Assembly: GCF_011421635.1 (NCBI RefSeq)
Contig: NZ_WTLI01000014.1
Coordinates: 85,778 to 149,777 of the forward strand
DNA length: 64,000 nt
From: Paenibacillus turpanensis
Lineage (GTDB): Bacteria; Bacillota; Bacilli; Paenibacillales; YIM-B00363
Direction of reading: 5' to 3'
Of the stretch, positions 29,303-38,800 are shown one piece after another; positions within the stretch are counted from its first letter, which is position 1; the number at the start of each line of letters is the position of its first letter. The position numbers were made by a program, and so were the translations under genes. The notes beneath the pieces were generated by a model. The model saw nothing but the letters and a program-made list of their open reading frames with translations. It had not been told where the DNA came from and searched no databases.

Positions 29303-30187
29303 CTACTGCAAGTAATGAACGTAGCGTTTGCTGACCCACATCGAAAGCAGCGAGAACAGCGCGGAAATGCCGACAAGCACGAGCGCAATAGCGGATGCTT
29401 CCCCTACGCGGAATCCCTCAAACGCCGACTGATAATATAAGTAGAGCAGTGTCCGTGTCGAGCCCGACGGACCCCCTTGCGTCAAAATGCTAATTTGGTC
29501 GTACGCTTGGAACGCTTCAATCCACAGAATGATAAACAGAAAAAACGATGTCGGCGATAGGAGTGGAAGTGTAATGCGGGTAAAAATCCGCATCCGCCCC
29601 GCTCCATCCAATGAAGCGGCTTCCTTCAAGTCCTGCGGCACCTGCTGCAGCGCAGCCAAATAAAATATCATTGCCCAGCCGATGCTTTTCCACACCGACA
29701 CGATCATGACCGCGGGCAGCGCCCAATCCGAGCTTTTTAGCCACTCGATGCTCGGGATGCCCATCATTTCTAAGAAAGCATTCGCCAATCCAACCCGCGG
29801 CTCAAAAATCCACGACCATACAATTGAAATGGCGACCGTCGTCGTGATCCACGGGGAAAACAAAACCGCGCGATACACGCTGGACCCGCGCAGCTTCCCC
29901 TGCAAAAGACAGGCTAGGGCAAGACCTCCCAGCATGACCGGAATGACCGTACCCGCGCCGAACATGAACGTCACCCGCAGCGCTTGGTAAAAGTCATCAT
30001 TTTGCAGCAGCTCCGTGTAGTTTTCCAATCCGACCCACAGCTTGTCTGGGCTCATAAAATCCCAATCGGTAAAGCTTAAATAAACGACATAGGCCATCGG
30101 TGCGAGCCAAAATACGGTCAGCGGGATCATAGCAGGCAAGCAGAACAAGTATGCGGAGGGCTCCCCCAGCCGTTTGCGCCAATTCAT
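29303..30187 (-). CDS. ABC importer permease (UgpA-like, MalF family)
   Basis: 294 aa from the ATG at 30187, 8 bases after AAAGGAG; the GTG at 30193 is too close to that site. Six helices, with the EAA loop QDLKEAASLDGAGRMRIFTR. First gene of a six-gene operon (two permeases, binding protein, PHP esterase, HAD phosphatase, SMR transporter). Confidence 0.92.
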   Translation of the reverse strand: MNWRKRLGEPSAYLFCLPAMIPLTVFWLAPMAYVVYLSFTDWDFMSPDKLWVGLENYTELLQNDDFYQALRVTFMFGAGTVIPVMLGGLALACLLQGKLRGSSVYRAVLFSPWITTTVAISIVWSWIFEPRVGLANAFLEMMGIPSIEWLKSSDWALPAVMIVSVWKSIGWAMIFYLAALQQVPQDLKEAASLDGAGRMRIFTRITLPLLSPTSFFLFIILWIEAFQAYDQISILTQGGPSGSTRTLLYLYYQSAFEGFRVGEASAIALVLVGISALFSLLSMWVSKRYVHYLQ

Positions 30188-30278
30188 CGACACGACTCCT
30201 TTGTTCAGTTTTTATTGAATACTCGGGTATTTCACTTTAAAATCAACAAAATATCTCCTAACGTTCAAAAAATATTGT

Positions 30279-30292
30279 ACACTCGAAAGTGT
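30279..30292. promoter_or_regulatory. Inverted repeat between divergent operons
   Basis: ACACT-CGAA-AGTGT, five perfect pairs, 92 bases upstream of the permease ATG and 107 upstream of the regulator start. It is a candidate operator for the GbsR-like protein. Confidence 0.45.
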
Positions 30293-30352
30293 GAAAAAGC
30301 GTAAACGCAGTGTTAACGCGGTTTTAAGATTTTTTTAATGGACAGCATCCGG

Positions 30353-30358
30353 TATAAT
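30353..30358 (+). promoter_or_regulatory. -10 element of the GbsR-like regulator gene
   Basis: TATAAT, 40 bases before the GTG start. No good -35 is visible 17 bases upstream (a T-run is there). Confidence 0.45.
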
Positions 30359-30398
30359 AAGAGGTAGTGTTCAATTTTTTTTGAAAGGAACATCGAGG

Positions 30399-30950
30399 GT
30401 GAGCGGATTGCATGAACCAAAACCGGGAAAGCCGTCGTTAGAAGAGCTGAAGCAGGAAATCATTGAAGCCATCGCGGAAACGATGGATTTATACGGCGCC
30501 ACACCTTCCGTGGGACAGCTGTACGGAGTTATGTTTTTCGAGGACAAGCCGATGACGCTTGAGGAAATGAAAACCATGATGAGCATGAGCAAGAGCAGCA
30601 TGAGCTACGCCGTGCGTACGTTAATGGATTCGCGGATGGTGCACAAGCTGGAGGAAAAGCAGGAGCGCAAGGATCTTTATGTCGCGGAACATGATTTCTA
30701 CAAAGCGTTCCAGTCGTTCTTCACGACCAAGCTGCAGCGCGAAATCGACGTCATGACTGCGGCTGTGCACCGCGTACTGCCCGCCGTGAGGGACATGATT
30801 CTAAGCCTTGAGACGAGTGAAGAGGAACGGAATAAAGCCCTGCTTATCCATCATAAAATGGCTCACGCCCTCGACTATTACGAATGGCTTCAGCAATTCG
30901 TCGATCAGCTGGAGCAGGGGACACTGTTTGCCCGCCCGGAGGAAAAATAG
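30399..30950 (+). CDS. GbsR/MarR-family transcriptional regulator
   Basis: 183 aa from a GTG at 30399 with GAAAGGA upstream; a TTG at 30381 would add six residues but has no site. The winged-helix part includes YGATPSVGQLYGVMFFEDKP, LEEMKTMMSMSKSSMSYAVR (recognition helix) and EKQERKDLYVAE (wing). The C-terminal half is helical and would form the dimer. GbsR-type proteins sense choline or related compounds in Bacillus. It is divergent from the G3P-type importer operon, so it probably controls that operon. Confidence 0.87.
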   Translation: MSGLHEPKPGKPSLEELKQEIIEAIAETMDLYGATPSVGQLYGVMFFEDKPMTLEEMKTMMSMSKSSMSYAVRTLMDSRMVHKLEEKQERKDLYVAEHDFYKAFQSFFTTKLQREIDVMTAAVHRVLPAVRDMILSLETSEEERNKALLIHHKMAHALDYYEWLQQFVDQLEQGTLFARPEEK

Positions 30951-30963
30951 CCAGAAGGAAAGC

Positions 30964-31950
30964 TCACGCCTGCATCACCTGCGCAAACCAATAGTAAAAC
31001 GGAATGCCTGCAATTAAATTGAACGGCAGCGTAAGACCGAGGGCGGAGCCGATATATATGCCCGGATTCGCCTCCGGGATCGCATCCTCAATCGCCGCCG
31101 GCGCTGCAATATAAGAGGCGCTTGCCGTGAGCAGTCCCAAAATAAAAGCGCCGCCTAGCGACAGCCCGACCACCTTGGCCGCCACGACAATCCCCAGCAT
31201 CCCGCCAACCAAAGGCAAAATAAAGGCAAAGAGAAACGAGGCGATGCGGTATCCCCGCAGCTGACGAATACTCTGCGTCGCAATCATCCCCATGTGAAGC
31301 AGGAAAATACATAATATACCATAAAACAAATCGCCGAAGAGCGGTTTTATTTTCGCCAGCCCCTCCTCATTTGCAACCAAACCGATAAAGATTCCACCCA
31401 GCAGAAGGAAAATGCTTTTACCGAAAAAAGCCTCCTTCACCGCATGCCCTAGCCCCGCCGCCTGCTTTCCGCTGCCTTTATGCTCCAGCCATTTATAGAG
31501 CACGATTGCCGAAATAATCGCGGGCCCTTCCATCACGACCAGGATCGCTGTCATGAAGCTTTCATACTCTATCTTCATTTTATCTAGAAAAGTGAGTCCG
31601 GCGACAAAGGTAACCGCGCTCACCGAACCGTAATGTGCCGCGAGCGCAAGCGCGTCCGGGCGCGAAAACCGGAACACCTTTTTCACAAGAAAATACGTCA
31701 GCCCCAGCATGAGCAGGCAGAGTGCCAATGCAGCAATCCCTGTAACAACCATCGCGGCAAAAGAGCCCTGTTTCAGCTGGGTTCCTCCCTTGATGCCAAT
31801 TGTAAACAAGATAATCATCGTATATCCGGTGTAAAATGCCTCCGGCACCTTTAGATCGGAATTGACCACCGTGGCCATGATCCCGATTAGAAAAAACAAG
31901 ATCAGTGGAGATAGCAGGTTCAAGGTTGCGATTTCAATAATCAGATTCAT
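30964..31950 (-). CDS. SbtA-like sodium-dependent bicarbonate transporter family permease
   Basis: 328 aa from the ATG at 31950, with AAAGGAC upstream; the frame to 32046 has a charged N-terminal extension that is probably not translated. About ten helices in two inverted halves. Family motifs include IGIKGGTQL, HYGSVSAVTF with FVAGLTFLDK, and the later LTASASYIAAPAAI. SbtA in cyanobacteria imports bicarbonate with sodium; in heterotrophic bacilli the substrate is not established. No SbtB-like partner is visible. It converges on the GbsR-like gene, leaving 13 bases. Confidence 0.85.
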   Translation of the reverse strand: MNLIIEIATLNLLSPLILFFLIGIMATVVNSDLKVPEAFYTGYTMIILFTIGIKGGTQLKQGSFAAMVVTGIAALALCLLMLGLTYFLVKKVFRFSRPDALALAAHYGSVSAVTFVAGLTFLDKMKIEYESFMTAILVVMEGPAIISAIVLYKWLEHKGSGKQAAGLGHAVKEAFFGKSIFLLLGGIFIGLVANEEGLAKIKPLFGDLFYGILCIFLLHMGMIATQSIRQLRGYRIASFLFAFILPLVGGMLGIVVAAKVVGLSLGGAFILGLLTASASYIAAPAAIEDAIPEANPGIYIGSALGLTLPFNLIAGIPFYYWFAQVMQA

Positions 31951-32176
31951 GCGCTTTGTCCTTTCGTAATCCCACCATATCGGCAGGTCCCTCTCCCTAT
32001 TATGGGACTCCACTCCTTTTCCCATAACCTGTAGAACCCTTTTCATCTATTGCGGTTCGACAGCGGATTGCGACTGACTTTGATAGTGCCCTTCTGGTAT
32101 CCTAAAATCCCAGCAGACTGAAAAAGCACGATACCGCTGATGAGGGCTGGCACTATGGAATCGGGATGTGGTTGCC

Positions 32177-32734
32177 ATGAGAAACAAATTGATCGCACTT
32201 CTCTTTGTATTTGGAATCGTTACCCTAACCGCCTGCGGAACGTCCTTGCAGCAGGATCAACTCGGAGCCGCCGAGCAGCAGAAGTACTATGAGGCTTTGG
32301 AGGACATGGCCGATGCTGCCTCAGCCATCGTCGAGGTTGAGCTTACCGGAAAAAGCGACACCGTCAAACACCGCGAGGCAGATTTTAAAATAACGGAAGC
32401 CACGGTCAAACGGGTCATTAAAGGGGACGAGCAGTTGAAATCTACCACCGTTCGCATTTTGGAGGTGGCCGCCTTCGGCATGGATGATCATAAGAGAAAC
32501 GTGCTGTTCTTGGAAAAATATGCAGGACCGGTCATCGACGACGCTTATATCGTGGCAGGGGTTTATCAGGGGAAGTTTAAGCTCGACAAGGATGACAAGC
32601 TGGTCTATGACGGGCATCGCAATGGCGGTTTAAAGAGCTTTCAGTCCCAAATCGAAGGACTGCCTATGGCGGAGGCGGAAGCCAAAATCCAGCAGGCGAT
32701 GCAAAATGCAAAGCAGCCAAAATCGCTGCAATAA
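32177..32734 (+). CDS. Hypothetical lipoprotein
   Basis: 185 aa from the ATG at 32177 (GTG at 32168 is an alternative). The signal peptide ends LTAC, a lipobox. The mature part is a small alpha/beta domain with the repeated idea VEVELTGKSDTVKHREADFK and GVYQGKFKLDKDDKLVYDG, resembling proteins that hold an OB-like fold. No function assigned. It is a single gene; the shared terminator at 32842 follows. Confidence 0.7.
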   Translation: MRNKLIALLFVFGIVTLTACGTSLQQDQLGAAEQQKYYEALEDMADAASAIVEVELTGKSDTVKHREADFKITEATVKRVIKGDEQLKSTTVRILEVAAFGMDDHKRNVLFLEKYAGPVIDDAYIVAGVYQGKFKLDKDDKLVYDGHRNGGLKSFQSQIEGLPMAEAEAKIQQAMQNAKQPKSLQ

Positions 32735-32841
32735 GCTGGAAGGTAACGGGGCAATCGCGCTGATTACTTCAGTTCGAAAACATGTGGTGCCAGATGGAGA
32801 AAAGGAACGGTGGGTAACCCGCTCATCCATGAGGCATTAAA

Positions 32842-32884
32842 AAAATCGCCAGTCCGCCCTGCTTTGCAGGGGGCTGGCGATTTT
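32842..32884. terminator. Bidirectional terminator between convergent genes
   Basis: AAAATCGCCAG pairs with CTGGCGATTTT, with an inner CCCTGC/GCAGGG stem. Serves the lipoprotein gene (plus) and the giant SLH gene (minus, stop at 32898). Confidence 0.88.
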
Positions 32885-32897
32885 CGATTTCGGGATG

Positions 32898-35800
32898 TTA
32901 CTTCGCTTTGTCCAGCTTGGCAAGCAGCTCGTATAACACGGCTGCGCTTTCCGCACGGGTTGCGCTGCCTTCCGGCTCGAAGCGATGCTGCTCACGGCCG
33001 TTCACGAGCCCTAATGCTTTTGCTTTAGCTATGGCCGTCTGCACCCATTCCGGCGCGGACACAACGTCCTCGAACGCATGGGCCGAGTCGCCGGCTACCT
33101 TGGTTTTACTTGCATATTCGTAAGCACGAACGATCATAGCCGCCATTTCCTGCCTAGAAATTGCCGCTTCCGGTGCAAATGATTCTTTGCTCAGTCCGTT
33201 AACCAGACCCGCTGCTGCGGCACGTGCAATATCATCCGCATACCAAGCCTGTGCCGGCACATCCGCAAATGCAGGCTGGGATGCTTCTCCTGCAACCCCC
33301 AGCTTCAAGGCCCGCACAAGCATCGCGGTAAACTCCGCGCGAGTCACCTTCCGGTCTGGGCTGAACCGCCCTGCCTCACCCTGTACCAGCTGCTTTGCAG
33401 ACAGCTGAAGAATGACGTCGTGCGCCCAATGGCCAACCGGTACGTCACGGTATTCCGCCGTATATTCCAGCACCGCATAACGGCTAAAATGAGTAACTTC
33501 CGCCGTCAGCATGCCATCTTCCCAGCGCCCGCCGACGTACTCAAGCGTTCCGCGATCCGAGATATAATAAATTCCGGTAAGCTCGCGATCCGCCTGCGAA
33601 TTCACCTTAAACGAAATCTGCAGAGGCTGTGCAAACTGCGTTAGCTTCATGATCTCCCCGCTCTGCGTCGTAATCGAGAGGGTAAAGTTATAGGCCTCTC
33701 CAACCGAACGCAGCCCGGCGCTATAACGTCCTTCTGCATTATCCAACAGACGTGCTTCTTCTTCCTCTCCAATCGGAGCCACGGTCAGCCTGATCAAGCT
33801 GCCCGCCAATTCGTCTTCACCAACAAGCCCGCTCAGCTCGTGTAGAACCGGAATCGGAATGGACACATGCAGGTTGTCCGCCTCCACCCGCAGAGGAGAC
33901 CCGGACACTTGAGTAACATTCGCCGGAATTACCAGCTCCCGCAGCGGCTGCTTCAATTGGATCGTCTTGCCTTCCTTCAACTCCAGTTCGCTAACCTCAT
34001 ACTGCCCGTTTTCTTCCGGTTTCACAGAAGGAGCTGGGGCCTGCGGGGTCGTTGAAGCCGTATCCCCGTCGCTATCCTCATCTTCGTCGTTCCCGTTGTT
34101 GCTGGTGGTGGTTACGGTAAGAGAGAATTCATCACGCTTTCCATGATAAACCGCCTGAATCACAGTCGTACCAGCCTTTAGCGCCTTCAGTTTACCCGCC
34201 TGATCCACGGTCGCCACCGCCGAATCGCTGCTGCTGTAGGCTACGCCTTCCGGCAGTGCCACTTTCGTGCCGTCGCTGTATACGGCTTTTGTTACCGCTT
34301 CGCCTGTTTCGCCGACCTTCAGCGCCTCCGGCCCACTCACTTCAATGCCGGTCAAAGCCACGTCCGGCGGAAGCACCTTCAGCGTGTACGTATCGCTAAA
34401 GCCACTGTACACCGCCGTGATAACGGCTGTGCCCAGCTTCAACGCTTCCAGCTGGCCTTTGTTGTCTACGCTTGCCACTGCCGCATCGCTGCTGCTGTAG
34501 GCTACGCCTTCCGGAAGTGCCACTTTCGTGCCGTCGCTGTATACGGCTTTTGTTACCGCTTCGCCTGTTTCGTTGACCTTCAGCGCCTCCGGCCCACTCA
34601 CTTCAATGCCGGTCAGGACTACGTCATGCGGAAGCACCTTCAGCGTGTACGAGCCACTTACGCCTGCGTACACCGCCGTGATAACGGCTGTGCCCGCCTT
34701 CAACGCTTCCAGCTGGCCTTCGCTGTCCACGCTTGCCACTGCCGAATCACTGCTGCTGTACGTTACGCCTTCTGTAATCGTAACTCTGCCGCTTAACGTA
34801 TACACCGCTTCAACGACCGTTTGTGCCGTCTCACCCACCTTTAATTGGGCTGCTCCCTGAAGCTCCAGCTCCTCGATGACATCCAGCTTCTTGAGCTCGA
34901 ACCGGTCGACCTCGCGTCCGTCCACCGTCTTGGCAATAAACGTCAAGGTGCCGCCTTCCACCTCAACCTTGGAATAAATTTGGGTGCTCTCCTTAAACAC
35001 AACTTCCTGCCAAGGCCGGACATAATGCTCATAAAACTTCGGTCCGGTGGAGCCGCCGATTACATATACCGTACCTTGACCGCTCGGTACTGCGAAGCCA
35101 TTGCTCATCGGATAGGTTCGCAAATAAATATGATCATGCCCATTCAGCACCATATCCACCTTAAATTCATCCAGTACCGGTGTCCAATGCGTTTTTACTG
35201 CTTCCGTGCTGTAATAGCTTCCATAAGGGCCGCGGTGGAATACAACGATTTTCCAAGGCTGATCCGTATCCGCCAAATCCTGACGAAGCCAGTCTCTTTG
35301 CTCGGCAAATTGATACTCGCTGTTCAGAACCGCTACGTGGACCTTGCCGTAATCAAAGGAATAATTCATGCCCTTCAGCTTGTCGATTCCATTCTCCGGG
35401 AAATTGAAGTGCGAGGTGAAATCCTTCCCTTCATCCCCTTCAACATCCGGATTTTCCCCGGTAACCTCGTGGTTGCCGACCACCGCTACCAGCGTCGTTT
35501 TCAACAGATTTTGCTGGGCAGCGTCAAACCACATGTTCCACTGCTCTTCCTCATGCCCATGGTCGACAATATCTCCGGCATGCACAATAAAATCGGCATC
35601 CGGCATATCGTCCAGGCCTGTTTGCAGCGTTTCGCCCCACATGTCAAAGCCTTCCTTAGTCGTGGCCTGCGAGTCGCCGAAGAACAAGAACTTCGTTGAA
35701 TCGCCGCCCACCGCAGCCGTGCGGAACTGACCAACCTCACTGTAGCTGCCTTGGCCGTCACCGACCCGGTACGTATAGGCGGTATTCGGCTGCAAACCGT

Positions 35801-38800
35801 CTGCTGCCGCTTTGTGAACCCGGATCGTACCATCGTTATTCGTATGGTAGATACGGCTGCTTCCGTGATAACGGCGCACCTCCGCCCCCGCGTCCTCGAA
35901 GCTCGTAAACTTTGTGGTTTCTACGACGTCAACCACCGTTCCCTGTACATCCGGATTCGTGTTCCAGGAAAACCTGCGTGCCGTAGAAGGATCTTCGGCC
36001 ATAGCCGCGCTAATATTGTAAGGCGTCATTTTTCCAGCCAGCTTGGATACTGTAAAGACCATAACCGGGCTGTACTGCGTATCCTTTACTGCCTGCAGAC
36101 GGTAGCTCTTCACACTTTGCGTCAGCTTTCCCGTGGAAAGCATTCCGTTCGCATTGGTCTTCACGATTTCCGTTCCGTCCGTTAGCTCTATTCCATCGAT
36201 AAGGAGAGCTGCGCCTTCCACCGGACGACCATCTTGGTCCTTGATCGTGAACTGCGTCTCGAAGCCTTCTGTCACGCCCTCATAATTCCAATCCAGCGTA
36301 AGCTGGGTTTCTATCGTCGATACGACAGGCTCGGCAAAAAGACGAAGCGGCGTGCTGCGGCCCTCAAACGAAACCTCTCCCGACCGCAGTTCGACGGTAT
36401 GCGTCCCTTCTGCTTCCGGCATCACACGGAACGCAACCTGCGCCAATACATCCTCATCGGTAACGTTCTTAGCAGACGCCAAATCCGCAAATTGTACACG
36501 CACCGTTCCGGAATCCTCCTGCACGACTCCGGTCACCTGTGCAGCGCTCAGCTTCGGCCCCGGAATGACCTCAAAGCCGTCCGTTTTTGCAGGATCGAAA
36601 CCGAATTCCAAGTATCCTCCGGTTAGTTGATCCGCTTGGTCCCCTTTGATCTCAAACACCGCCCGGTTTCCGGCCAAAAGCTTCTGCGGCACGGTGTACG
36701 TCAATTTAGGCGACCCAAGGTCTACGTAGAAGCTCCATTCTTTTACCGTTGGATTACCCGCCATATCTCGTACGGAAAGCTTCACGGTGTGCGGCCCCTC
36801 TTCCAAAGGGTCATTCGGAATATACGAGATTTGCCCTTTCGGCGGATACAATCCATGATCCACCCGCTGGCCGTCAACATAAAGACGGATCGTCTGCGGA
36901 TCGATCAGCGTTGTGCCCGGCGAAGTAACCGGATCATAGCCTGCGTCCTCGGCTACGGCCTTAATTTCCGGCAGAGCTGTTTTTATTCTTTGCTTATCGG
37001 CCGGAGCAATGTTTTTGATGATCGGCGGTGTGCGATCCTCCGTCAACGGACCATAAACGGCACGGATTTGATCGACATAGATCACGCCCTTGGTCTTGTT
37101 GTTATTACTCGTTTCCATATACCGTACCGGTAAATCCAAAGAAAGAGGCAGCGACTTTCCTTTCGGCACTGTCGCCTCAACATAGTTCCAGCCGACCCAA
37201 TTTACGCCGTTCTTACTGTCCACAAAATCAATCGGAGCTGCCTTATTGTCTCCATCACGGAGCTGTCCGCGAAGCCAGTGCTTCTGGCCGTCACCGTACA
37301 CCCACATACTGATTTTTTCCGGGTATCCGGGGATTTGAATGCGCTGGTCCGTGCTTCTTGCAGCCACGTACGCCCCAGAAGTTCCGGTTTTACCGACGAA
37401 ATCATATTCAAGACGCAGCGATTTGCCGCCAAAACGAACCAAATCCTCATTCGTCTCCACATCGATGGACACCGAATTATAAGCTGCTCCCGTTGCGCGG
37501 TAGTTGTCTATTCCCGCTTCGAAATCCTCCAGCACGACAGGAGGCGTACCTACCTCCACATCCATTGACGTTTCCACGTCTCCGTGCTTGACGTAAATTT
37601 TCCCGCTCTTGCTGTTCTCGCTCGTCGCCGTAAAAACCCCATCCGCATCAATCGTACCGATCGGCCCCTCAACACGCCACTCCAAGCTGCTGTTATTGGC
37701 TTGGACCACTTGGCCGCTGCGCAGCGCTTGAACCGACAGCGCGACCTTCTCTCCAGAGTTAAAGGCCTTTAGCTCATCCGGAAATTTCAGCTGCGTCAGC
37801 TCGCTGACCACCTCGATCTGCCCGGTGCCTTTAAGCGCTCCTGCCTGAACGCTCACCTTGCCTTCACCTGCGGCTTGACCCGCCGTAAAGCGGCCCTCGC
37901 CGTCGATGCTGCCAATCGCCGAATCGGCGCTCCACGAGCGTGCATCGTTATTCGCAGCAGGATGTCCGTTCGCATCGACGGCCGCTGCTTTCAGCGGGAT
38001 CGTTGCTCCGGCAAGAACACGCTCAAAGCCCGGCTGCACGACTAGCCTCGCTGCCTCCCCTTCCGGCGCTTTATTGACGAGCAGCAAACTATTCCCCGTT
38101 TTGCGTTCCCCGCCGTCCGAGCCGCGATTCAGCATCCTGCGCGTCGTCTCTCCCGGAAGCTTCGCCACGAAGGTAGACGAACCGCCGCCGTCCAGGTTCA
38201 TCGCTTCCACCACGCCAAGGTCTCTCAGAATCGTGGCCAGCTCTTCCACCTCAACCCCTTCACTGAAGCCCGGTGCGCGTCCATCGATCTCAAACAAGAC
38301 GATCGTACCGTCTGCCTTTGTTCCGATTGCAGTACGCGGGTGGACACCGGCCGGGCCAACTCCCGCCTGTACCACGCCGTCCTTCACAATTGGGCCTTGT
38401 CCGCCGACCGCGACCATAACGTCGTTCCATTCGCCTTCCAAGGCAAGGTTGACCATAACTTCTTCCCCTGCTTTAAGCCCGGATAATACCGGCCTCATGC
38501 TGCCTGAGGCGGAAAGAACAACATGCCCTGCGGAGAGCGGGGTATCTCCTGCATTTTTGCGGACCTCCGACACCTTTAGGCGCAGCGTTTGGCCGCTTTT
38601 TATTTCTCCCTCCAAAATCTCCAGCAGCACTTCATCCCCGCTCGAGCCTGTATTGGTCGATGCCGCATAATGCACCGTATACATCACCAACTGATCGGCT
38701 CCGCGATAACGGTTAATATGCGTCAGATTGGTCGTTGTTCCCCCAATCGTTACCGTCTTGGTCAGCTTTGGGCTGCCGTATATCGACGTTCCGTCAGGCT

